Assembly: GCA_023416135.1 (NCBI GenBank)
Contig: JAEZIF010000118.1
Span: forward strand, 1 to 10,282
Direction: 5' to 3'
Source of the DNA: Pseudomonadota bacterium
GTDB lineage: Bacteria; Pseudomonadota; Alphaproteobacteria; Reyranellales; Reyranellaceae
Length of the DNA: 10,282 nt
Shown: positions 1 to 6,586 of the stretch, piece after piece
How the letters are laid out: the number at the start of each line of letters is the position of its first letter
Numbering within the stretch: the stretch's first letter is position 1
The notes under the pieces: generated by a model
Seen by the model: the letters and a program-made list of their open reading frames with translations, nothing else
Told to the model about the DNA's origin: nothing
Databases searched by the model: none
Position numbers and translations under genes: made by a program

Positions 1-1
1 C

Positions 2-1048
2 AACACGGCGATGGATTGCTGCCGCACCGCGCGTCGCCTCGGCGGCGAGGACGTCAAGGTGATCGTCCGCTCGGGCTTCGACGAGATGAAGGCGTCTCCC
101 TGGGAGAAGGAAGACGCGATGGGCGAGGACATCCCCATCCTCAACATGCTGGTGCCGAAGGAAGTCACCCACGACAACGGCAGGATCACCGGGGTGCTGT
201 TCGAGAAGGTCAAGGCCGAGTACGACGCCAAGGGCCGCCGCTCGCTGATCCCCTCGGGCGAGCCCGACGAGCACTACGAATGCGATGACGTGCTGGTGGC
301 GATCGGCCAGGAGAACGCCTTTCCCTGGATCGAGAAGGACGCCGGCATCGAGTTCGATCGCTGGGGCCTGCCCAAGCTCAACGAGGCAACCCTGCAGAGC
401 ACGCAGGCCAAGGTGTTCTTCGGCGGCGACGCCGCCTTCGGACCGAAGAACATCATCTGGGCGGCCGCGCACGGCCATGATGCCGCGATCTCCATCCACA
501 AGATGCTGATCGGCGAAGATCCCGACGAGCGCCCTGCCCCCGGCGTCAACATCGTCAGCCAGAAGATGGGCATTCACGAGTGGAGCTACGACAATGCTCC
601 CACCATCGATCGCCGCTTCAAGGTCCCGCATCGCGCCAAGGCCGAGGCGCTGAAGGACATCATGGCCGAGGTCGAGCTGGGCTTCGATCCCAAGCTTGCC
701 TTCGACGAGGCCCAGCGCTGCCTGAACTGCGACGTGCAGACGGTGTTCACCGGCACGCTCTGCATCGAGTGCGACGCCTGCGTCGACATCTGCCCGATGG
801 ACTGCATCACCTTCACGGAGAACGGTGAGGAGAAGGAGGTTCGCCAGCGTCTGAATGCGCCGGCCGTGAACCCGACCCAGGACCTCTATATCGGCAACGA
901 CCTCAAGACCGGCCGCGGCATGGTCAAGGACGAGGACGTCTGCCTGCATTGCGGGTTGTGCGCCGAGCGCTGCCCGACCGGCGCGTGGGACATGCGCAAG
1001 TACTACATGGAAATGACTCAAGCGGAGCACGCATGCCGCAAGCACTAG
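2..1048 (+). CDS. FAD/NAD(P)H oxidoreductase with two C-terminal [4Fe-4S] ferredoxin motifs (5' partial)
   Basis: The reading frame is open from the left edge, and the first visible residues (NTAMDCCRTARRLGG) are the middle of the GGGNTAMD-type nucleotide-binding motif of the GltD (glutamate synthase small subunit) flavoprotein family, so the true start lies upstream. Numbering from the visible Met at 11, DVLVAIGQ (93-100) and VFFGGDAAFGP (135-145) are the usual FAD-domain end motifs. Cys251/254/257/261 (CIECDACVDICP) and Cys311/314/317/321 (CLHCGLCAERCP) are two CxxCxxCxxxCP cluster motifs; Cys237 and Cys240 are extra. In GltD the cluster-binding cysteines are N-terminal, so the C-terminal ferredoxin module is a distinct architecture. 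The stop lies 16 bp inside korA, implying translational coupling. Likely role (inference): it takes electrons from KorAB and passes them to or from NAD(P). Direct glutamate synthase function is unlikely, since no gltB is adjacent in view. Confidence 0.87.
   Translation, partial: NTAMDCCRTARRLGGEDVKVIVRSGFDEMKASPWEKEDAMGEDIPILNMLVPKEVTHDNGRITGVLFEKVKAEYDAKGRRSLIPSGEPDEHYECDDVLVAIGQENAFPWIEKDAGIEFDRWGLPKLNEATLQSTQAKVFFGGDAAFGPKNIIWAAAHGHDAAISIHKMLIGEDPDERPAPGVNIVSQKMGIHEWSYDNAPTIDRRFKVPHRAKAEALKDIMAEVELGFDPKLAFDEAQRCLNCDVQTVFTGTLCIECDACVDICPMDCITFTENGEEKEVRQRLNAPAVNPTQDLYIGNDLKTGRGMVKDEDVCLHCGLCAERCPTGAWDMRKYYMEMTQAEHACRKH
1024..1027 (+). promoter_or_regulatory. Ribosome binding site for korA
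   Basis: GGAG lies 5 nt before the ATG at 1033. It supports that start over the in-frame open extension back to 949, whose residues are shadow translation of the preceding ferredoxin domain. Confidence 0.6.
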
Positions 1049-2877
1049 CCGCCGTTAACGACTTCGTCGTCAAGTTCGCGAACGTCAACGGTTCCGGATC
1101 GGCCTCCGCCAACGAGCTGTTCGCCCGCTCCATTCTGCGCATGGGTGTGCCGGTCAGCCCGCGTAACATCTTCCCGTCGAACATCCAGGGCCTGCCGACC
1201 TGGTACGAGGTTCGCGTCACCGAGAAGGGCTATCTCGGCCGGCGCGGCGGCGTCGACATGATGGTCGCGATGAACCCGCAGACCTGGGCCGAGGACGTCA
1301 AGGAGATCGAGCCCGGCGGCTACCTGTTCTACGACAGCACCAAGCCGATGCCGGCCTCCGCATTTCGCGAGGACATCAACATCGTCGGCGTGCCGCTGAC
1401 GGCCATCACCAACGCCACCTACACCGACGCCCGGCAACGCCAGCTGTTCAAGAACATCATCTATGTCGGCGCGCTGTCGATCCTGCTCGACATCGATCCC
1501 GAAGAGATCAAGAAGCTGTTCGGTGAGCAGTTCAAGGGCAAGGAAAAGCTTCTGGACTCGAACGTCAAGGCGCTGAACCTCGGCCGCGACTGGGCCACCC
1601 AGCACATCGATCCCGGCACGGTGAAGCTCAAGGTCCGACGCGCCGACAATGTCGGCAACCGCATCTTCGTCGAAGGCAACAATGCCGCCGCCCTCGGCGC
1701 GGTCTATGGCGGTGCCACGGTGTGCGCCTGGTATCCGATCACACCCTCCTCTTCACTGGCCGAGGCCTTCCAGTCGCATTGTAAGCGCCTGCGCCACGAC
1801 AAGGAGACCGGCAAGGCCAAGTACGCCATCGTCCAGGCCGAGGACGAGCTCGCCTCGATCGGCATCGTGATCGGCGCCGGCTGGAATGGTTCGCGCGCCT
1901 TCACCAGCACGTCCGGTCCGGGCATCTCGCTGATGACCGAGTTCATCGGTCTCGCCTCCTTCGCCGAGGTTCCGGCAGTGCTGGTGAACGTGCAGCGCGG
2001 CGGTCCGTCGACCGGCATGCCGACGCGCACCCAGCAGTCCGACCTGCTGTCCTGCGCCTACGCCTCCAACGGCGACACCAAGCACGTGCTGCTGTTTCCC
2101 GAGGATCCGAAGGAGTGCTTCGACTTCACCGCAGACGCGCTCGACCTCGCCGATCGCCTGCAGACCCCGGTGTTCGTCATGACCGATCTCGACATCGGCA
2201 TGAACCACCGCCTGTGCGAGCCGTTCCAGTGGGACGAGAACCGCGCCTACGACCGCGGCAAGGTCATGACGGCAGCCGACCTCGACGCCGGCAAGACCTT
2301 CGGCCGCTATCTCGACATCGACGGCGACGGCATCCCCTTCCGCACCTATCCCGGCACGCATCCGACCAAGGGCTCGTACTTCACCCGCGGCACGACCAAG
2401 GACGAGTTCGCCCGCTACTCCGAGGAAGGCGCCGTCTACGTGCGCAACATGGAGCGGCTGCAGAAGAAGTTCCACACGGCGGCCAAGATCGCGCCGCAGC
2501 CGCTGCGCTACTCCTCGCCCAAGGCGACACGCTTCGGCGTGATCTACTTCGGGTCCACCAGCCCAGCCATGACCGAGGCGCTGGACCATCTCGAGGAGGC
2601 CGGCAACCACGTCAACGCGCTGCGCGTGCGGGCCTTCCCGTTCTCCCAGGCGGTCGAGGACTTCATCCACGAGCACGACAAGGTGTTCGTGGTCGAGCAG
2701 AACCGTGACGGCCAGCTCCGTTCGATGATCATGAACGAGTTCACGCTCGACGCACGCAAGCTCGTTCCCGTGCTGCACTATGACGGCACCCCCATCACCG
2801 CGCGCTTCATCGCGGCCGACATCGCCAAGAAGCTCGCCCAGTTCAAAGTCGTTCCGTTCGAGAAGGCGGCGTCATGA
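1033..2877 (+). CDS. korA: 2-oxoacid:acceptor (ferredoxin) oxidoreductase, fused gamma-alpha subunit KorA
   Basis: A 614-residue protein with the fused gamma+alpha organisation of KorA proteins. Residues about 10-190 form the gamma domain (NGSGSASANELFARSI at 19-34; FPSNIQGLPTWYEVRV at 47-62), which in the family carries the CoA-related role. Residues about 210-450 form the pyrimidine-binding alpha domain, with YPITPSSSLAEAF (234-246) and the family signature RGGPSTGMPTRTQQSDL (322-338). A C-terminal domain follows (FGVIYFGSTSPAMTEAL). With KorB it converts a 2-oxoacid plus CoA to acyl-CoA, CO2 and reduced ferredoxin in the cytoplasm. The substrate (2-oxoglutarate, pyruvate or a branched-chain oxoacid) cannot be read from the sequence. 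The start overlaps the flavoprotein gene by 16 bp and the stop overlaps korB by 4 bp (ATGA), so the three are probably co-translated. Length is close to Mycobacterium tuberculosis KorA (about 650). Confidence 0.93.
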   Translation: MPQALAAVNDFVVKFANVNGSGSASANELFARSILRMGVPVSPRNIFPSNIQGLPTWYEVRVTEKGYLGRRGGVDMMVAMNPQTWAEDVKEIEPGGYLFYDSTKPMPASAFREDINIVGVPLTAITNATYTDARQRQLFKNIIYVGALSILLDIDPEEIKKLFGEQFKGKEKLLDSNVKALNLGRDWATQHIDPGTVKLKVRRADNVGNRIFVEGNNAAALGAVYGGATVCAWYPITPSSSLAEAFQSHCKRLRHDKETGKAKYAIVQAEDELASIGIVIGAGWNGSRAFTSTSGPGISLMTEFIGLASFAEVPAVLVNVQRGGPSTGMPTRTQQSDLLSCAYASNGDTKHVLLFPEDPKECFDFTADALDLADRLQTPVFVMTDLDIGMNHRLCEPFQWDENRAYDRGKVMTAADLDAGKTFGRYLDIDGDGIPFRTYPGTHPTKGSYFTRGTTKDEFARYSEEGAVYVRNMERLQKKFHTAAKIAPQPLRYSSPKATRFGVIYFGSTSPAMTEALDHLEEAGNHVNALRVRAFPFSQAVEDFIHEHDKVFVVEQNRDGQLRSMIMNEFTLDARKLVPVLHYDGTPITARFIAADIAKKLAQFKVVPFEKAAS

Positions 2878-3929
2878 CCTATATCGCCAAGCCCAAGCTG
2901 CACCATCCGTCGCTGGTCAAGAACAAGGCCGGTTACACCCGCCGCGACTATGAAGGCGCGGTCTCGACGCTGTGCGCCGGCTGCGGCCACGATTCGATCA
3001 GCGCCGCCATCATCCAGGCCTGCTACGAGCTCGATATCCTGCCGCACCAGGTGGCCAAGCTTTCGGGCATCGGCTGCTCGTCCAAGGCGCCGACCTACTT
3101 CGTGGGTGCAAGCCACGGCTTCAACACGGTGCACGGCCGCATGCCGTCGGTGATGACGGGCGCCAACCTCGCCAACCGCGACCTGATCTACATGGGCGTC
3201 TCGGGAGACGGCGATTCGGCCTCGATCGGGCTCGGCCAGTTCGCCCATATCATGCGGCGCGGCGTGAACATGACCTACATCGTCATGAACAACGGCGTGT
3301 ACGGCCTGACCAAGGGCCAGTTCTCGGCGACCGCCGACAAGGGCTCGGTGAGCAAGAAGGGCGTCGCCAATTCCGACGAATCGATCGACATGGTGTCGCT
3401 CGCCATCCTGATGGGCGCCACCTTCGTCGGCCGCTCCTTCTCGGGCGACAAGCACCAGCTCGTGCCGCTGATCAAGGCGGCGATGAGCCATAAGGGGGCC
3501 GCGTTCCTCGACGTCATCAGCCCGTGCGTGGCGTTCAACAACCACGCCGGCTCGACCAAGAGCTACGACTATGTGCGCGAGCACAACGAGGCGCTGAACC
3601 GCATCGACTTCATCGAGGGCCGCGAGGAGATCACCACCCAGTACGCCCCCGGAACCATGACGACGGTGCAGCAGCACGACGGCTCGTGGCTGCGCCTGCG
3701 CAAGCTCGGCGAGGAGTACGACCCCGCCGACAAGGTCGCCGCCATGAAGCGTGTCCAGGAAGGCCTGGCGGCCGGCGAGGTCGTGACCGGCCTGCTCTAC
3801 GTCGATCCGACGCCCAAGGACCTGCATCATCACCTGAACACGGTCGAAGTGCCGCTCAACACGCTGAACACGCCCGACCTCTGCCCAGGCTCGGCGGCGC
3901 TCGACAAGATCAACGCCAGCCTGCGCTGA
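2874..3929 (+). CDS. korB: 2-oxoacid:ferredoxin oxidoreductase, TPP-binding beta subunit KorB
   Basis: A 351-residue beta subunit. The thiamine-diphosphate/Mg motif runs from GDGD (111-114) to NN (139-140). Cys34 and Cys37 (CAGCGH), Cys68 (GIGCSS) and Cys218 (SPCVAFNN) match the spacing of the four cysteines that bind the [4Fe-4S] cluster in KorB-type beta subunits, so the electron-exit cluster appears intact. HGR (87-89) and YGLTKGQFSATA (143-154) are further family positions; many relatives have YGMTGGQ.SPT in the latter place. The ATG overlaps the korA stop (ATGA), the usual arrangement for these obligate partners. KorB binds TPP, decarboxylates the oxoacid and passes electrons out, here most simply to the ferredoxin domain encoded by the first gene of the operon (inference). 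A convergent amidase pseudogene ends 32 bp downstream; no clear terminator hairpin is seen in that gap. Confidence 0.95.
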   Translation: MTYIAKPKLHHPSLVKNKAGYTRRDYEGAVSTLCAGCGHDSISAAIIQACYELDILPHQVAKLSGIGCSSKAPTYFVGASHGFNTVHGRMPSVMTGANLANRDLIYMGVSGDGDSASIGLGQFAHIMRRGVNMTYIVMNNGVYGLTKGQFSATADKGSVSKKGVANSDESIDMVSLAILMGATFVGRSFSGDKHQLVPLIKAAMSHKGAAFLDVISPCVAFNNHAGSTKSYDYVREHNEALNRIDFIEGREEITTQYAPGTMTTVQQHDGSWLRLRKLGEEYDPADKVAAMKRVQEGLAAGEVVTGLLYVDPTPKDLHHHLNTVEVPLNTLNTPDLCPGSAALDKINASLR

Positions 3930-3961
3930 GCGACATCCGGCTCATCGCGCGGCTATCGTCG

Positions 3962-5317
3962 TTAGAGGACTGGCGGCTCGAAGCCTCCGAACGCCTGCTC
4001 CAGGAGTTGCGCGAATTGGATGGGCGTCCGGTCCTCGAGATTGGCTCCGACGACCTGCACGCCGATCGGCAGCCTGGTCTGTGTCCGCGCGATCGGCGCC
4101 ACGGTCGCCGGCAATCCGGCAGCGGTGGCCGGGGCCGCCCAGACGAAGTTGTTGGCATAGGGCAAGGCCTGGCCGTCGACATCGAGGCGGCGGGCGCTCG
4201 CCTCGGCATGGTCGTGGAGGCGGATGTCGGCATCGCCGGACAGAGCACGACATCCCGTTCCTTGAACAATGCCGCCCACTGGTGCTGGAACCTGGTGCGA
4301 GCGATGTTCGCCGCTTCCCACTCGCGCCAGCCGACATTGGCGCTGCGTACATAGATCGCATCGAGGCTCTGGTCGTCGGGTTTCAGCGACGCCGCGAGCG
4401 AGCGCATCTGTTCGTAGAACTCAGCCGGACGCCCGTTGGTCATCACCGGGCCAAGCAGGCGCATGTAGTTGCGGCTCACCTCGGCGAGGTCGGGCAGCAG
4501 CGGGCTTTGCCGCGTCACGGTGGCGCCTTCCTTGCCGAGGCGATCGGCCAGTTGGGCGAGCGCCGCCCGGATCACCTCGGCCGTGGGGCAGAGTGGGTGG
4601 GTGTCGATCAACAGCACGCGGAAGTCGCGTAGCGCACGATGGCGCGGCGGCGGGAGCTGCAGACGCCAGCCGACACCGTCGCGCAGCTCGTCAGGCCCCG
4701 CAATCACATCGAACGCGAGATCTATGTCCTGCGCACTGCGGGCCATCGGCCCCACCACCGCGAGGCCGTCGCCGGTCGACGGCAACGCAGGCTGCCTCGG
4801 GAAGTTGTGGCCGCGCCTTGCCACCACGCCGTAGCTCGGCTTGTGGGCGAACACGCCGCAATAGTGCGCCGGCGTGCGCAGCGAGCCCCCGATGTCCGAG
4901 CCGAGCTCGAGCGCCACGTAGCCGGCCGCCAGCGCGGCGGCCGCGCCGCCCGACGAGCCGCCCGGCGTCCGCTCGACATCATAGGGATTGTTGGTGGTGC
5001 CATAGATCGGATTGGTCGTCTGCCAGTCGGCCAGCGGCGATCGCCGCCTGACGCGCCCGGTCGAAGTCGCGCACCACCACGGCGTTGATCGACTTGTCGA
5101 GCCGTTCGATGCGCGCGATAGCCTGGTCGAGCAGCTCGACCGACGAGACGCGGCGGGCGGCGAGGTCGGCCACGAGCTCGCCGGCGGTGCGATAGGCGGG
5201 CGTGGTCGTCTGGCCGAAAACCCGCGTCGCTGCGGCGGCGCCCGCCGCTGTAACGCCAACCAGGAAAGCGCGGCGGCCGGCCGTGCCAGCTCCCGGCTTG
5301 ATCGAAGATCCATTCAT
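3962..5317 (-). pseudogene. Tat-exported amidase (amidase-signature family), disrupted by a deletion and a frameshift
   Basis: Three frames must be joined to read an amidase. Segment 1 (from the ATG at 5317 to about 5047) has a twin-arginine signal (RRAFLVGV, residues 15-22, then an Ala-rich stretch) and a normal N-terminal helix region ending FDRARQAA. Segment 2 (about 5040 to 4219) resumes in another frame at PLADWQTTNPIYGTTNNPYD and contains PGGSSGG (Ser codons 4951-4956) and GSDIGGSLR (nucleophile Ser codon 4882-4884). Segment 3 (4218-3962) is again shifted, from HDHAEASARRLDVDG to the stop. The roughly 65 residues normally between FDRARQAA and LADWQ, which hold the catalytic Lys (GVPxTVKE-type motif), are missing. 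With the Ser-Ser-Lys triad lost and two frame breaks, no functional enzyme is expected. The Shine-Dalgarno GGAGG (5324-5328) is intact, so decay may be recent, or the breaks could be assembly errors. Confidence 0.85.
5034..5047. repeat. 14-bp perfect palindrome at the amidase deletion junction
   Basis: GCGGCGATCGCCGC is its own reverse complement, centred between 5040 and 5041. It sits exactly where the amidase reading frame jumps from FDRARQAA to LADWQ, at the join of the missing segment. The sequence fact is direct; a role in forming the deletion is inference. Confidence 0.7.
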
Positions 5318-5323
5318 CGGCCC

Positions 5324-5328
5324 CCTCC
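5324..5328 (-). promoter_or_regulatory. Ribosome binding site of the amidase pseudogene
   Basis: GGAGG on the minus strand, inside a longer purine run (GGGAGGGGG), lies 6 nt before the ATG at 5317. It selects this start, which includes the Tat signal, over the out-of-frame ATG 4 nt further in. Confidence 0.55.
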
Positions 5329-5368
5329 CTCGTTTCGCCCAGGCGGCGAACGCCGGCTACACTGGATA

Positions 5369-5389
5369 CCTTGCCCTGATGCGGCAAGG
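5369..5389. repeat. Inverted repeat between peptidase and amidase genes (possible weak terminator or operator)
   Basis: CCTTGCC and GGCAAGG form a 7-bp stem around a 7-nt loop in the 96-bp gap (5318-5413) between two minus-strand genes. It begins about 25 bp after the peptidase stop in the direction of transcription. No T-run follows on the minus strand, so a rho-independent terminator is not well supported; an operator or chance repeat is equally possible. Confidence 0.35.
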
Positions 5390-5413
5390 GCGGGCACTCA
5401 CCACGACATATCC

Positions 5414-6514
5414 TCACCCGCGTCGCTCTGGCCGGTGGCGTCGCATCACCTCCTGCAGAAGGTCGAGCGGCAGTGCGTGGACGGTGCGACCGTCTCGGCC
5501 GGACATGGTCTCGGCCATGCACATTGCGTTGAGGATCGCCTCTTCGGTTGCCTCGGCCGCGGCTCGGAACAGGCTCGTCATCGCGTCGGGCGCGATCATC
5601 TTCACGGTGCTGATCCTGTCGTTCTGGCCGACATGATTGCCCGTCGAAAACGCGATGAAGATGTCGCCGCTGCCGTTGGCGCCGATGCCGCCGACCCAGG
5701 AAAGCCCTGTCGTGGCTCGGCGGGCAAGCCGCTGGCATTGGAGCGGGATGAGAGGCGCGTCGGTCGCCAGAACGACGATGATGGAACCTTCCGTCATCTG
5801 CGGCTGGACTGCGCTCTTGCCCGAGCGATGGGCCGGCACCAAGTCGGGCCCGATCTCGCGGCCGACCGGCACGCCATCCACGCGCAACAGATCGCGCGCG
5901 CCGTAGTTCGCCTGCACCAGCGCTCCGACCGTATAACGCTCTCCGTTCTCGACGACGACGCGCGAGGCCGTGCCGGTCCCGCCTTTGAACTCGTGGCAGA
6001 TCATGCCGGTGCCGCCGCCAACATTGCCTTCGGCAATCGCGCAGCCGCCGACCGCACTGTCGAAAGCAGCGAACGCGTGCTCCTGAGTCAGCGTGAAGGC
6101 TTGGATGTCGCTCAGCCAGCCATCGTATGTCTCGGCGACGATTGGCAGATGAAAGGCTTGTGAAGCGCCATCGCGAACCGCTATGGCCGTGATGGCGTCA
6201 CGCACGATTCCGACCTGATAGGTATTGGTTATGCCGATCGGCGCGCCGAGCAGGCCCTGCTCCGCCAGCCACGGAAGGCCGGTCATCTCGCCGTTGCCAT
6301 TGAATGAGAACGTCCCCGCGAAGACGTAGTCGGTCCATATTTCCGGCCCGCGCGGCCAGATGGCGGTGACACCCGTCCGGGCGATCCGAGGGCTGTCCTG
6401 GATGACGGTCGAGTAGCCCACCTTGACGCCCGGCACATCGGTAATGGCATCGAATGGTCCGGGCGGCAGAGCTCCGACTTTGAGGCCGAGATCGCGCAGA
6501 CGCGCACGGGGCAT
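5414..6514 (-). CDS. P1-family N-terminal-nucleophile peptidase (DmpA/BapA type aminopeptidase)
   Basis: A 366-residue intact protein of the DmpA/BapA family, which self-cleaves into two chains and removes N-terminal residues from peptides, D-Ala amides/esters or beta-peptides. Family stretches visible are TDVPGVKVGYSTV (25-37), GVTAIWPRG (48-56), AGTFSFNGNGEMTG (66-79) and GITNTYQVGIVRDA (94-107). The probable cleavage site is Gly243-Ser244 in TEGSIIVVLATDAP, leaving a beta chain of 123 residues, close to DmpA's roughly 126; Ser244 would be the nucleophile. Asn203 (QANYG) and Ser282/Asp284 (GSGD) are candidate active-site neighbours. No signal peptide is seen, so a cytoplasmic location is likely. 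The start at 6514 has AGGAG 7 nt upstream. The next gene on the strand, an amidase remnant 96 bp away, suggests a former amide/peptide-degrading pair. Exact substrate is unknown. Confidence 0.92.
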   Translation of the reverse strand: MPRARLRDLGLKVGALPPGPFDAITDVPGVKVGYSTVIQDSPRIARTGVTAIWPRGPEIWTDYVFAGTFSFNGNGEMTGLPWLAEQGLLGAPIGITNTYQVGIVRDAITAIAVRDGASQAFHLPIVAETYDGWLSDIQAFTLTQEHAFAAFDSAVGGCAIAEGNVGGGTGMICHEFKGGTGTASRVVVENGERYTVGALVQANYGARDLLRVDGVPVGREIGPDLVPAHRSGKSAVQPQMTEGSIIVVLATDAPLIPLQCQRLARRATTGLSWVGGIGANGSGDIFIAFSTGNHVGQNDRISTVKMIAPDAMTSLFRAAAEATEEAILNAMCMAETMSGRDGRTVHALPLDLLQEVMRRHRPERRG

Positions 6515-6521
6515 TGGTTCG

Positions 6522-6526
6522 CTCCT
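6522..6526 (-). promoter_or_regulatory. Ribosome binding site of the P1 peptidase gene
   Basis: AGGAG on the minus strand with a 7-nt spacer to the ATG at 6514. It fixes the start of the peptidase. Confidence 0.6.
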
Positions 6527-6554
6527 GGGTTTGTGACGGATGAGAATGCCTGAC

Positions 6555-6560
6555 TGTCAA
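6555..6560 (-). promoter_or_regulatory. Possible -35 element in the divergent intergenic region (6515-6586)
   Basis: TTGACA on the minus strand matches the sigma-70 -35 consensus, 40 bp upstream of the peptidase start. The hexamer at the expected -10 spacing is poor, so this is a weak call. The 72-bp gap is AT-richer than its flanks and must hold the start signals of at least the peptidase gene and probably of the divergent gene at 6587. Confidence 0.22.
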
Positions 6561-6586
6561 TTACCAAGGGCCTGCTAAGCTTACCT

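Noticed and set aside
949..1032. N-terminal extension of korA back to 949
   Set aside because: These codons lie within the ferredoxin domain of the upstream gene and translate to Arg-rich shadow sequence; GGAG before 1033 and homology starting near there support the later start.
1753..2778. Long open frame (341 codons) on the minus strand opposite korA
   Set aside because: Its His/Gly/Val/Arg-rich, low-complexity translation is the antisense shadow of a strongly GC3-biased gene; no family motif, and korA is unambiguous.
2778..3833. Long open frame (351 codons) on the minus strand opposite korB
   Set aside because: Same antisense shadow pattern; korB carries clear TPP and Cys motifs on the plus strand.
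3930..3961. Terminator between korB and the convergent amidase
   Set aside because: Only 32 bp with no stable stem followed by a T-run on either strand.
3910..5313. A single continuous 467-codon amidase frame
   Set aside because: Although open throughout, only its middle part (about 5040-4219) looks like amidase; its two ends are Arg/Pro/Ser-rich shadow sequence, and the true ends lie in other frames.
5344..5355. CGGCG-AA-CGCCG inverted repeat upstream of the amidase
   Set aside because: A 5-bp stem with a 2-nt loop is expected often by chance in such GC-rich DNA.
5012..6163. 383-codon plus-strand open frame across the amidase, the gap and the peptidase
   Set aside because: Crosses two genes and an intergenic region; Arg/Ala/Gly/His-rich composition with no recognisable domain, while the minus-strand peptidase is clearly coding.
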